Assembly (NCBI RefSeq): GCF_040605455.1
Contig: NZ_JBEXCV010000008.1
Span: forward strand, 1 to 64,000
Length of the DNA: 64,000 nucleotides
Direction: 5' to 3'
DNA from: Embleya sp040605455
GTDB lineage: Bacteria; Actinomycetota; Actinomycetes; Streptomycetales; Streptomycetaceae
Part shown: piece by piece, positions 28,033 to 37,253 of the stretch
Numbering within the stretch: the stretch's first letter is position 1
Layout of the letters: each line of letters starts with the position of its first letter
The notes under the pieces: model-generated
The model's input: the letters and a program-made list of their open reading frames with translations, nothing else
Databases searched by the model: none
Told to the model about the DNA's origin: nothing
Program-made: the position numbers and the translations under genes

Positions 28033-28368
28033 CTCGTGACAGCACCGGGAGGAACCGTACGTCGCCGCGAGCCGGGGCCTACCCACTGGTCTCGGGCATC
28101 CCGCGGTGGGGCGCTGTCGTCAACCAAGGTGCTGCCCGTGTGTCGTCGGGGTGCTCGGCGATGACGGAACGAGCGCCCCACGCCAGTGTTGAATCGATGA
28201 CACCCGTCCGTCCTAGGACAAACGAACCCCGGGCACCGAGCGATATGCTCGACCGTCCGCCTAGTACGGCCGACTCGTCGTGGAGTCCGCACACGTTCGC
28301 TGCCCCTGATCGTGCGCATCCGGGAGCACGTGACTTACAACCCTCTTCCCGAATGCTCCGAAGCAGGG
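28033..28368. other. Intergenic stretch after the methyltransferase remnant
   Basis: No gene, repeat or clear terminator was recognised. Short frames lack actinomycete codon bias. It separates the remnant from the end of hsdR. Confidence 0.5.
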
Positions 28369-31300
28369 TTACGCCTGTGTCGCCCACTTGTTGGCGAAGT
28401 GCTCCATCTGCTCGAGGACCAATTCGATAGCGTTGGGGGCGTCCTCTGGCGGGTAGCCGCGCCGAGCGAGGAGGCGCTTGATGGTCGTGCGGAGCTTCGC
28501 GCGGACGGGTTCGCGAGAGATCCAGTCGGGCTTGAGCTGTTGGCGGATCTGGGTGACGAGGTCGCGGGCGATACCAGCGAGGATTTCGTCACTCATCAGG
28601 TCGCGGGCGCTGCCCAGATCGGCGACGGCATCGTAGAAGGCGAGTTCGTCGTTGCTGAGCTTGGGGTCGAACCTCTCGCCGCGCTTCGCGTCTTCCGCAA
28701 TCTGCTTTGCCATCTCGACCAGTTGGGCGATGATTTCCGCACTGGTGAGCTGTTGCCTCATGTACTTGACCATCAGGTCTTGGAGGCGATTGGAAAAGGT
28801 CATCTGGCGGACGATGTTGTAACGGGTGACCTCGCGCATCTTCTGCTCGACGAGTCGGCGCAGAGCTTCGGCGGCCAAGTGCGGAGTTTCGCTGCCCTGG
28901 AGCTGGGCGACGAAGGCATCGTTGAGATGGGTGAGGTCGGCGGTTTCCAGTCCAGCCTCAGCGAAGAGGTCGGTGACACCGCCCGTCTCGACGACAGCGG
29001 AGGTGAGCTGGGAGAGGTACAGCGCGATGTCGCGGGCGATGGGCAGGCCGCGGGCTTCGCGGTCCATCGCGTCGAGCTTCGCCATGTAAGCACGAACCTC
29101 GACGAGGAACTGGATGTCGCGCTTCCACTGGGGGTGGTCGGGGAAGCGTGAGCCGATGTCGGAGGAGGAGCCGGCGAGTGCGAAGAACCGCTCCAGCCGG
29201 TGGGCGTGCTCCCGGAAGCGACGGCTGATGGTGTCGTTGCGGTTGTCGAGTTCCTCGGGGTTGTTACCCGGGGTGCGTGGGTCGCGTAGGTGGTTGGCTG
29301 TGCGCAAGGCGGCTTCGATGAATGCCCGTTGGGACGGCTTGGCCAGCAGCGCGCGCCAGTCCCAGCCGGTGAGGATGTTGTCGAGGATGTCGTACTCGTT
29401 GCGCAGCTCGTCGAGCGCCCGGTCAATGTCCTGGCCGAGGGTGCGATCAGCCTGGTCGTCAGTGGAGTACTCGGCGATGGCCCGCTGGAGGTTCTCCGTG
29501 AGGGGGGCATAGCCGACAAGGAGGCCGTCCTCCTTGTTGCGGAAGCGGCGATTGACACGGGCCAAGGCCTGCATCAGGTTGGCGCCCTTGAGGGGGCGGT
29601 CCAGGTACATGGTGTGGATCGGCGGGGCGTCGAAGCCGGTCAGGAGCATGTTGTTGACGATGAGAAGTTCGAGCTCGTCGTCGGGGTCCTTGGACCGGTT
29701 GATGACAGCCTTGCGCTGGGAGTCGCGTAGGGCGTGGGCGCGGAGGTGTTCGGGGTCCTTACGCGAGTCCGAGGAAAAGACGATCCTCATAGCGCCCTTG
29801 TCGACCTCGTCGCTGTGCCACTCGGGGCGCAGCTCCTTGAGGGCGTCGTAGACGCGGACGCAGATGTCGCGGGTGGCGCACACAATCATTGCCTTGCCAG
29901 CCGCCCCTCCGGGCTTCTTGGAGACGCCAACGAACGGCTTCATGCGTTCGCGGCGGGCCTCCCAGTGCTCCACGAGATCGGCGGCGAGGTCACGTATCCG
30001 GGCCGGAGCGCCGTACATAGCGTTCATAGTGGCCACGGCCTGCTCGATCCGGCGGCGCTCCGAGTCGTCGAGGCCCTCGGTGATCTGGTCGGCCTCTTCG
30101 TCGATCTTCGTGGGGTCGACGTCCTTGTCGAGGACCAGCTGCACGACACGGCTCTCGTGGTAGACCTTTACGGTCGCGCCGTCGTCGGCGGCTCGCTTGA
30201 GGTCGTAGATGTCGATGTAGTCTCCGAAGACCTCGCGAGTGTTGCGGTCGGCCTCGGTGATCGGGGTGCCGGTGAAGGCGAGGAGCGTGGCGTGCGGGAG
30301 GGCGTCGCGCAGGTGGCGGGCGTAACCGTTGAGGTTGTCGTAGTGGCTGCGGTGGGCCTCGTCGACCACGACGATAATGTTGCGTCGCTCGGAGAGGAGC
30401 GGGTGATCGGCGCCCGACTCCTTCTCCGCTTTGGTCTTCCCGAACTTCTGCAGAGTGGTGAAGAGAATGCCGCCGGTGCGCTTCGCGGCGAGCTCCTCAC
30501 GGAGTTCAGCGCGGGTGAGGACTTGGCGGGGTGTTTCCGGGAGGATTTCGCTCTCCTGGAATGTGGAGAAGAGCTGGTCGTCGAGGTCGTTGCGGTCGGT
30601 GATAACGACGACGGTGGGGTTGTTCAGAGCGGGGTCGCGGGTAACGAGGTTGGTGGTGAGCACCATCTCCTCGGACTTGCCGGAGCCCTGGGTGTGCCAG
30701 ACCACGCCGGCCTTACCGTCGGAGGCGGTGGCCTCGCGTACGGCATTGGCGGCGCGGGTGACGGCGAAGTACTGGTGAGGCTTGGCGATGCGCTTAATGT
30801 GCTTCGACGGGACAAAGTTGATGAAGGAGCGGAGCAGAGTGAGGAACCGCTCCTGGGTGAACAGTCCGTGCAAGGCCAGATTCTGTCCGGACTCGGCGAG
30901 ACCGTCGGCGTCGAGGGTGTCAACGCGGGCACCGAACTCGTCGGTGTTCCATGGAGCGAAGTGCTCGTACGGGGTGAAGGGAGTGCCGTACTTCGCGGTG
31001 ACGCCGTCGGACAGCAGCACGACGGCGTTGTAGCGGAAGGCAGTGGGAAGTTCCTGGGCGTAGTGCCTGATCTGCGTGTGTGCATTCTCGAGCGTGGCGC
31101 CCTCGTCGCCGGCACGCTTCAGTTCGAGTATGGCCAAGGGCAGGCCGTTGACGTACAGGACGAGGTCAAAGCGGCGGTTCTTTTCGCCGTCGATGACAGT
31201 GACTTGGCGGATGACTCGATAGGAGTTCGCGTTCGAAGAAGGATCTGTGTCGGTCAGATCGATGAGTCGGACGGTGGGGTTATGCTCGGCGCCGAACTCG

Positions 31301-31632
31301 TCGGTGTACGTGACGGAGCGGATGCCGGAGGTGAGGTAGCCGTGCGCGGTCCGGTTCTCCTCGTATGCGTCCTGAGAGGTTGGCGTCGCCGTGGTAGCGA
31401 TGGCGTCGCGGACGGCGTCCGGGGGGAGGGCAGGGTTGAGGCGCTCGAGGGCCTCGCGCAGGTCGGGGTAGAGGATCAGGTCGTCCCAGGCAGCGCGGTG
31501 GCCCGAGCCGGGGGCGAACTCATTGCCGTTGCCAGGGAGCCAGGCAAGCTCGCCGAGCTCGCCGAGGGCGAGGTGCTCCCAGTCGATTTCGTAGGGGCGG
31601 AAGTTGGCGTCGTCGTGCGGTGTGTGCGTCAT
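28369..31632 (-). CDS. hsdR: Type I restriction endonuclease subunit R
   Basis: The 1087-residue subunit begins with the PD-(D/E)xK nuclease region (RRFDLVLYVNGLPLAILELKRAG, with Asp and ELK). A translocase has Walker A TQGSGKSEEM, motif II VVDEAHRSHY, AFTGTPITEADRN, and a second RecA half ending LTGFDAPPIHTMYLDRPLKG with QALARVNR. The C-terminal helical region contacts the methyltransferase core. The length is normal. It is the last gene of the operon, and its ATG overlaps hsdS. It cleaves unmodified DNA after ATP-driven translocation. Confidence 0.95.
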   Translation of the reverse strand: MTHTPHDDANFRPYEIDWEHLALGELGELAWLPGNGNEFAPGSGHRAAWDDLILYPDLREALERLNPALPPDAVRDAIATTATPTSQDAYEENRTAHGYLTSGIRSVTYTDEFGAEHNPTVRLIDLTDTDPSSNANSYRVIRQVTVIDGEKNRRFDLVLYVNGLPLAILELKRAGDEGATLENAHTQIRHYAQELPTAFRYNAVVLLSDGVTAKYGTPFTPYEHFAPWNTDEFGARVDTLDADGLAESGQNLALHGLFTQERFLTLLRSFINFVPSKHIKRIAKPHQYFAVTRAANAVREATASDGKAGVVWHTQGSGKSEEMVLTTNLVTRDPALNNPTVVVITDRNDLDDQLFSTFQESEILPETPRQVLTRAELREELAAKRTGGILFTTLQKFGKTKAEKESGADHPLLSERRNIIVVVDEAHRSHYDNLNGYARHLRDALPHATLLAFTGTPITEADRNTREVFGDYIDIYDLKRAADDGATVKVYHESRVVQLVLDKDVDPTKIDEEADQITEGLDDSERRRIEQAVATMNAMYGAPARIRDLAADLVEHWEARRERMKPFVGVSKKPGGAAGKAMIVCATRDICVRVYDALKELRPEWHSDEVDKGAMRIVFSSDSRKDPEHLRAHALRDSQRKAVINRSKDPDDELELLIVNNMLLTGFDAPPIHTMYLDRPLKGANLMQALARVNRRFRNKEDGLLVGYAPLTENLQRAIAEYSTDDQADRTLGQDIDRALDELRNEYDILDNILTGWDWRALLAKPSQRAFIEAALRTANHLRDPRTPGNNPEELDNRNDTISRRFREHAHRLERFFALAGSSSDIGSRFPDHPQWKRDIQFLVEVRAYMAKLDAMDREARGLPIARDIALYLSQLTSAVVETGGVTDLFAEAGLETADLTHLNDAFVAQLQGSETPHLAAEALRRLVEQKMREVTRYNIVRQMTFSNRLQDLMVKYMRQQLTSAEIIAQLVEMAKQIAEDAKRGERFDPKLSNDELAFYDAVADLGSARDLMSDEILAGIARDLVTQIRQQLKPDWISREPVRAKLRTTIKRLLARRGYPPEDAPNAIELVLEQMEHFANKWATQA

Positions 31633-32822
31633 GCCTGGTCCTCGACAATCTTCTCGGCATCCTTCACACGGAGACGGCCCGACATGAGCTGGGGAAGAAG
31701 AGTGTCCCGGAGAGCAGCAAGGGTGCGGGACTCCGCACGAGCAGTAGCAGCCCTGCGAGCCATACTTTGGATCCGTTGTCCTGCGGTGCCGAACTGGCGT
31801 GGGTCCACAACTTCAGTCGCAAGCACCTCCGCAGGCCGAACCCTCTGATGGCTCTTCGAAGTGCCTGTGACCTTCGACGCAAGCTTTTCGATGAACCCTT
31901 TCTGCGCGACGACTGCCCACAGCTCGTGGGTGGACAGGTCTGCACGGGGACCGAGAACAAGGAATTCGGTTGAGGCGAGAGCAGGAATTCCAGATGTCGG
32001 CTCTACATCCCAAATTCGAGGGATATCTGGATTCAGCTTGGAGAGCAGCACTGCTGGAGCGAAAACCACGAACTTGCTGCTCTTGATGGACATCGGCGAT
32101 ACCCGCTCAGGGGATTTTCCCGCATCGAATGCAGGCAGGCTGTAGTGATCTACCCAGGCGTCTGCCATCTCCTGCGGAGCGGCCTGCTCTTTGCGTAGCG
32201 CACAAATCTCGTCAAGTCGAACACGCCTCTCCCAGCGGTCGCTAGAAGCGACAGCCAGTACCAGCTCTTCCATGGTGGAAGCGATGCGCTCGTTGACAGC
32301 GATCTTGTCATCCAGCGCCCCGAGGATGTCGACTACGCTGGCTTGCTGCGCCAGGGAAGGAAGTCTCAGCTTGAGCGAGTAAATGTCGCCCAAGCTAAGA
32401 AAATCGGCCATGTCGGTCTGCCCCTTAAGGGCATCGGCTTGTTTCCAAAAATCGACACTCTTGAACCAGTAGTACATATATCGTGGCTTCAGTGGGCCAT
32501 TGGCGTCTGGCCGGAAATAGCACAACTGAGGGCTGTAAGCAAAGCGCGGTCCCTCGGCGGGCATGATAGCGACGCGCCCGACAGTCCCCTTAGTGGTTAG
32601 GACGATATCGCCAGGCATAGAGATTTTAAGCCCCATTACCTGTTCGCAAGCCTCGGAAACATAATCCTGGAACGATGACTCAATCTTGCCGTCCAGGACA
32701 TCAGCGACCTTGAGAATAGGGAGTGGGTAGCGGTCCAAGTCGACAGAGCGTGGCCGACCGGCACCAATTTCGAGTAGGTTTTCGCCAACCAGTTCAGAGA
32801 GCTTGACTGTGCGTTCAGACAT
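31629..32822 (-). CDS. hsdS: Type I restriction-modification specificity subunit S
   Basis: The 397-residue protein has two target-recognition domains separated by a conserved helix (QQASVVDILGALDDKIAVNERI, split here: QQASVVDILGALDDKI). A second helical spacer lies at the C-terminus (TLAALRDTLLPQLMSGRLRV). The first recognition domain has PGDIVLTTKGTVGRVAI. Base composition is visibly less GC-biased than in core genes, as expected for a rapidly exchanged specificity gene. It overlaps hsdM by 8 bases and hsdR by 4. The recognition sequence cannot be read from the protein. Confidence 0.93.
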   Translation of the reverse strand: MSERTVKLSELVGENLLEIGAGRPRSVDLDRYPLPILKVADVLDGKIESSFQDYVSEACEQVMGLKISMPGDIVLTTKGTVGRVAIMPAEGPRFAYSPQLCYFRPDANGPLKPRYMYYWFKSVDFWKQADALKGQTDMADFLSLGDIYSLKLRLPSLAQQASVVDILGALDDKIAVNERIASTMEELVLAVASSDRWERRVRLDEICALRKEQAAPQEMADAWVDHYSLPAFDAGKSPERVSPMSIKSSKFVVFAPAVLLSKLNPDIPRIWDVEPTSGIPALASTEFLVLGPRADLSTHELWAVVAQKGFIEKLASKVTGTSKSHQRVRPAEVLATEVVDPRQFGTAGQRIQSMARRAATARAESRTLAALRDTLLPQLMSGRLRVKDAEKIVEDQA

Positions 32823-34440
32823 CGATTCGCTCCAGTTGCTTACGGATGACCTTTTCGAGGCATGAAGAATCCTCGAAGTGAACGAGGAGCTCCTTCGTCA
32901 GCCGGTCGATTTTCTCAGCGATGGGTTCGTCGTCGGTGTCGTCGGCCTCGACGGCGCCCACGTACCGCCCCGGAGTCAAGATGTACCCGTGGCTGCGTAC
33001 CGTCTCCCGGTCGGCTGTGAAGCAGAACCCGGCTTCGTTCTCGTACGACCGGCCCTCCTCTTTCGCCGAGGCCGTGCCACGCCAAGCGTGATACGTATCC
33101 GCGATCTTGGCGAGGTCGTCCACGGTCAGTACGCGCTCCGTGCGGTCGACCATCTCACCCATGGTGCGGGTGTCGATGAAGAGGATCTCGCCGCGCCGAT
33201 CTTCCAGGCGCTTCGCGCCCTGGGGCCCCTTGTCCTTCGCCAGGAACCACAGGCAGGCCGGGATCTGGGTCGTACGGAACAGCTGCGAGGGCAGCGCAAT
33301 CATGCAGGTCACCAGGTCAGCCTCGATGAGCGCCTTGCGGATTTCGCCCTCACCGCTCTGTTGCGAGCTCATCGAGCCATTGGCCAGGACGATGCCTGCC
33401 GTCCCCTTCTCACCGAGCTTGCTGACGATGTGCTGAAGCCAGGCGTAGTTTGCGTTGGACTTCGGCGGAACGCCGTATTTCCACCTGGGGTCGGATTCTT
33501 TCCTCGCCCAGTCCTTGATGTTGAATGGAGGGTTGGCCATGACGTAGTCGGCCTTGAGGTCCGGGTGCTTGTCCTCAGCGAAGGTGTCGCCCCAGCGTGC
33601 GGCGAGGTCGCCATCGATGCCGTGGATGGCGAGGTTCATCTTGCCCAAGCGCCAGGTGCGCTCGTTGAGTTCCTGGCCGTATACCGCGATGTCGGACTTG
33701 TGAGTGCGGCCCCGGTGAGCCTCGATGAACTTGCCGGCCTGGACGAACATGCCGCCCGATCCACAGGCCGGGTCGTACACCCGGCCCTCGTACGGCTCCA
33801 GCACCTCGACCAAGAGCTGGACGACGCTTCGCGGGGTGTAGAACTCGCCGCCGCGCTTACCCTCAGCCCGCGCGAAGTTGCCGAGGAAGTACTCGTACAC
33901 CTCGCCGAGGATGTCCTGGGCAGGCTTGTCGGAATGCCCGGTGAAGCGGGCGTCGCTAATGAGGTCGACGAGTTCGGCCAGGCGCTTCTGGTCGACGTTG
34001 TCCTGGTTGAAGATCTTGGGGAGGACGCCGGTCAGAGAGGCGTTCGCGCTCATGACGGCGGCCATCGCCTCGTTGAGGACTAGACCGATGCCATCGCTCT
34101 TTGCGCGGGCGGCGATGGAAGACCAGCGGGCGTCCTCGGGGACCCAGAAGACGTGGTGGCCGGTGTACTCGTCTTGGTCCTCCAAGAACTCCGCGATCTG
34201 TTCCTCGGAGATGCTTTCCTCTGCAAGTTCCTTCGCGAGGGCCTCACGGCGTTCGGTGAAGGCGTCAGAGACGTACTTGAGGAAGATCAGGCCGAGGACG
34301 AACTCCTTGTACTGGGCGGCGTCCATGGAGCCGCGCAGCTTGTCGGCGGCCTTCCAGAGGATGGCCTGGATCTCCTTGGGCGTGGAAGCGGTGAACAGTT
34401 CCGCCTGCGCCTCTACGGCTTTCTTCTGCCTGGGGGGCAT
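32815..34440 (-). CDS. hsdM: Type I restriction-modification methyltransferase subunit M
   Basis: The 541-residue N6-adenine methyltransferase has an N-terminal helical HsdM domain (LWKAADKLRGSMDAAQYKEF), SAM-binding motif I (VYDPACGSGGMFV) and the catalytic motif IV NPPF in DYVMANPPFNIKDW. All motifs are intact. It starts at ATG 34440, 16 bases after the methylase-like gene, so the four genes form one transcription unit. Confidence 0.95.
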   Translation of the reverse strand: MPPRQKKAVEAQAELFTASTPKEIQAILWKAADKLRGSMDAAQYKEFVLGLIFLKYVSDAFTERREALAKELAEESISEEQIAEFLEDQDEYTGHHVFWVPEDARWSSIAARAKSDGIGLVLNEAMAAVMSANASLTGVLPKIFNQDNVDQKRLAELVDLISDARFTGHSDKPAQDILGEVYEYFLGNFARAEGKRGGEFYTPRSVVQLLVEVLEPYEGRVYDPACGSGGMFVQAGKFIEAHRGRTHKSDIAVYGQELNERTWRLGKMNLAIHGIDGDLAARWGDTFAEDKHPDLKADYVMANPPFNIKDWARKESDPRWKYGVPPKSNANYAWLQHIVSKLGEKGTAGIVLANGSMSSQQSGEGEIRKALIEADLVTCMIALPSQLFRTTQIPACLWFLAKDKGPQGAKRLEDRRGEILFIDTRTMGEMVDRTERVLTVDDLAKIADTYHAWRGTASAKEEGRSYENEAGFCFTADRETVRSHGYILTPGRYVGAVEADDTDDEPIAEKIDRLTKELLVHFEDSSCLEKVIRKQLERIDV

Positions 34441-34456
34441 GAGGTGCTGGTCTCCT

Positions 34457-36598
34457 TCAGCTCGTGGTCTTTGGGAGGTCGGGATTGAGGACGGTGAGGG
34501 TGCCGTCGGTGAGTCCGGCGGCAGTCAGCCGGTTCAGGTCCTCTAGGGCGGTGGCCTGATCGCGCAGGAGTGCGGCCCGTTGGGTGATCTCGGCGAGCAG
34601 CGTGTCGTAGCGGACCGCCTCTTCCGGGTCGAGGTCGGGAATGAGGATGTCCTCGATACGGCGAGCGGCCCGTACAGCTCCACTGGTACGGCGTTGCTGA
34701 GCGGCGGCCGTGCGAAGCAGCGCGGCCAGAACCCGAGGGCGCAGCGGTCGTTCGGCACCGGGACGGATGCGCAGGACGCGGGCGGGGAAGGTGACGACCG
34801 ACAGGCCAATCTCATCGACATAAGCGCCGAAGCTGGGGTTGGCGGTGACGACGACGTCACCGGGCTCGGTGAACTCGGCGTGCTCGTAGACGGTCAGGAG
34901 CACGGTGCGGTCGATGCGGTGAGTGCCGGGAGGGGCTGTTCCCACGACTTCAGCTGGGGTGAGGACGTCATAGTGGCCGTCAGAGCGAATGTGCTCGGCG
35001 GCGATGCGGTGGCCGGGAAGGCGGCGCAGGCGACGGTCCTTGAGGAGACGGGTGACTGAGGTGCGCCGTATCTGTTGGTCGGCGGGGCGCAGTGCCGCGT
35101 GGGTGCGTAGTTCGCCGCGCAGGTCATGTAGGCGGCGGGCGCTGTTGGTTAGCTGGTTCAGGCGGACTTCTAGTTCGGAAATTTGCACAGGACGGTCGAT
35201 GACGGCACGGGTGTAGCGGCTGGCTTGTGAGCGCTGTTGCGTTGTGAAAGCGATACCTGGCCGGTCCGCAAGGTTCCGAACGGGGAGAATGACGCCATGG
35301 CGGGGGTCATGATGGCTATCGCTGACCCAACCGGCGGCGCGCCACATGTGCACGTCCTCAGCGAGTACTTCGAGAGTTCGGTCAGTCAGGTCCTTCGACG
35401 AAAGATCGACGAGGAGGACGAGGCCCTGTCGCTTCCTGCGCGGGGTCCGGCAAAGCACCCACAGGGCGGTGCGATAACCGGGTCGGTAGTGCAGAACCCC
35501 GCCGGGGAGGTTGACCACGACCTTGATCAGGCCGGAAGCGACCAGAGCACGACGCAGTCGATCGGCATCGCCATGCGCGGGCAGGGCCTGCACGAGAGCC
35601 TCGGCGGGACCGAGGACAACAGCGCTGCAGTCCTCGCGGAGGAGATCAGTCAGCGCTTCCACGCGTTCCAATGTGGTCAGCGGGTTGCGGCCCTCGCCTG
35701 CCTCATAGGGAAGGACAGCGGCGATGATGTCCGGGTCAGCAAGGTCTTCGCTGGGTAGGTCGTTGCCTTCCCGGAGGTCGAGCTGGAACTCCATGATGTC
35801 GAGGACCAGCGCGCGTCGGCGGGACAGGCGCACGAGCGACGGCTCTGGCTCGCAGCCCAGGTACAGGTGCCCGGTGTCTGTGGTGTCCTCGGCGCGCAGC
35901 GCGGCGAGGAGGTCACCGGTTCGTAGATGCGGGATGCCGATGGTGCGACTGGCTTCCATCTCGCCGATGCCGCATAGGCGTGCGATGCACTGGGCCATCG
36001 CTTGGGTGACACAATCCGCGGCCAGGCTGTGAGCGCCCAGGCGGCGGCGTGCGTCGAGGACCCAGGTGAACGCCTCGGCTGGGGAGTAGGCGGCTTCGAC
36101 GAGTTCGTCGGCCACCGCCTTGAGGTCGGCGAGACGCTCGCCCGCGTCAGCGGCTGCCTCGATCTCGCGAAGGAGGAAGGAGTCCTCCTCGTCGAAATAA
36201 CGGGCGCGTACGACCAGCTCCGGCCAGTCGTCGTCGTCGAGCGGTTGGTTGTCCTGGTGGCGCAGGCAGATCAGCGCGGTCAGGACCTCGATGAGGATGG
36301 GGCCGGGCAGTACTTCGTTCCAGGCGGTAAGGGTGTGCAGGGCGAGTTCGGCGCGCAGGTGGCGGGCGTCTGCGTTGCCCCGGCCTGTGGCCAGAAGCCA
36401 GTCGAGAACCGCGCGGCCGTCGAACAGCGGGCGGGTGCCGTTTTGACGCACCGGCTGGGGGAAGTCGGGGTAGCGCCGAACCCAGGTAGTGACAACGGGA
36501 CGTTTGACCTGGGCCAAGGCCCCGATTTCTGTGTACGTGATCTGCCAGGGCATCCGCTTAGGCAGGATGGGATCAGTCGCATGGTGCGCGATGGGCAT
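34457..36598 (-). CDS. HTH-linked N6-methylase-like protein lacking the catalytic motif
   Basis: The 713-residue protein opens with a MerR-like DNA-binding domain (YTEIGALAQVKRPVVTTWVR, DFPQPV). The middle resembles an HsdM fold: a SAM-domain-like helix-strand region, then VVVNLPGGVLHYRPGYRTALWVL, which matches the methylase segment after motif IV. Neither DPxxGxG nor NPP[FYW] is present; the motif IV position reads IIAAVLPYEAG. The C-terminal 150 residues resemble an HsdS half (GDVVVTANPSFGAYV, LLAEITQRAALLRDQATALE). It is probably a non-catalytic regulator or recognition subunit. ATG 36598 follows GGAAGGGG. Confidence 0.7.
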   Translation of the reverse strand: MPIAHHATDPILPKRMPWQITYTEIGALAQVKRPVVTTWVRRYPDFPQPVRQNGTRPLFDGRAVLDWLLATGRGNADARHLRAELALHTLTAWNEVLPGPILIEVLTALICLRHQDNQPLDDDDWPELVVRARYFDEEDSFLLREIEAAADAGERLADLKAVADELVEAAYSPAEAFTWVLDARRRLGAHSLAADCVTQAMAQCIARLCGIGEMEASRTIGIPHLRTGDLLAALRAEDTTDTGHLYLGCEPEPSLVRLSRRRALVLDIMEFQLDLREGNDLPSEDLADPDIIAAVLPYEAGEGRNPLTTLERVEALTDLLREDCSAVVLGPAEALVQALPAHGDADRLRRALVASGLIKVVVNLPGGVLHYRPGYRTALWVLCRTPRRKRQGLVLLVDLSSKDLTDRTLEVLAEDVHMWRAAGWVSDSHHDPRHGVILPVRNLADRPGIAFTTQQRSQASRYTRAVIDRPVQISELEVRLNQLTNSARRLHDLRGELRTHAALRPADQQIRRTSVTRLLKDRRLRRLPGHRIAAEHIRSDGHYDVLTPAEVVGTAPPGTHRIDRTVLLTVYEHAEFTEPGDVVVTANPSFGAYVDEIGLSVVTFPARVLRIRPGAERPLRPRVLAALLRTAAAQQRRTSGAVRAARRIEDILIPDLDPEEAVRYDTLLAEITQRAALLRDQATALEDLNRLTAAGLTDGTLTVLNPDLPKTTS

Positions 36599-36718
36599 CG
36601 GGGCTTGACCCCTTCCGGTTTCCGGTCCCCGTAACTCGTACAGGGCCTGCAGCCCCGGCGCCTCAGCCGGACTAGCAGAACTCTATCTTCGACAGTCTCC
36701 TATCTGTCCCCGAAGCTT

Positions 36719-36736
36719 TGATAACCGGGGTTATCA
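36719..36736. promoter_or_regulatory. Inverted repeat upstream of the restriction operon
   Basis: TGATAACC and GGTTATCA form perfect 8-bp arms around GG. The site lies about 120 bases upstream of the methylase-like gene, in locally AT-richer sequence. It could be the target of that protein's N-terminal helix-turn-helix, but this is inferred. Confidence 0.5.
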
Positions 36737-36862
36737 GAAATCTGAGCCACTGTGACCGCTTCTTATGCCACTTTGGTTTTGTCACGCCACGGCCTCACTG
36801 GGACGTGACGTCACTGCCCGGCTCTGGACCTCCGGCATTCCGCGACTTCAAGGAGCACGGTC

Positions 36863-37015
36863 ATGAAGGTTCCCCCGATCGAGGCAGGCAGGGAAGCCGA
36901 CGCGGACAGCGGAAAGAGCGACGCGATGGCGCGGCGGCCCCATCACGATGAACGAAATCGTGGAGGCCGCGCCCGCCCAGACTGTGGTGGAGCCGTCACC
37001 GCCGAGGCGGAGTAA
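36863..37015 (+). CDS. Possible 50-residue ORF upstream of the TIGR04141 gene
   Basis: ATG 36863 is preceded by AAGGAG eight bases upstream and runs to a TAA at 37013-37015. The peptide is charged and Arg/Asp-rich with no recognised domain or membrane helix. A good ribosome site is the only support. It could instead be untranslated leader. Confidence 0.3.
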   Translation: MKVPPIEAGREADADSGKSDAMARRPHHDERNRGGRARPDCGGAVTAEAE

Positions 37016-37253
37016 CCGAGGAGGCCGGGCTCCGCGAGCAGATCACACCGCTCGGCCCTTAACAAGGGCGAGTACTGCAAGGCCGGCCTCAACCAGGCGC
37101 GGACGAAGGTCTGGTGCGGCCCACGCTGCTCGCTTTCTAGCGGCGGACGCTCACGCGCCCGATTTGTCGCACTTCCCTGCCCCCAGCCGTGCGGCCCGAA
37201 CGAGCCACCCACCCCTGCGCGCAGTGCGCGCACCCCGCACTCTGGAGGAAGCC

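Noticed and set aside
28369..31848. Long plus-strand frame antisense to hsdR
   Set aside because: It is a Val/Gly-rich antisense shadow. The intact HsdR motifs are on the minus strand.
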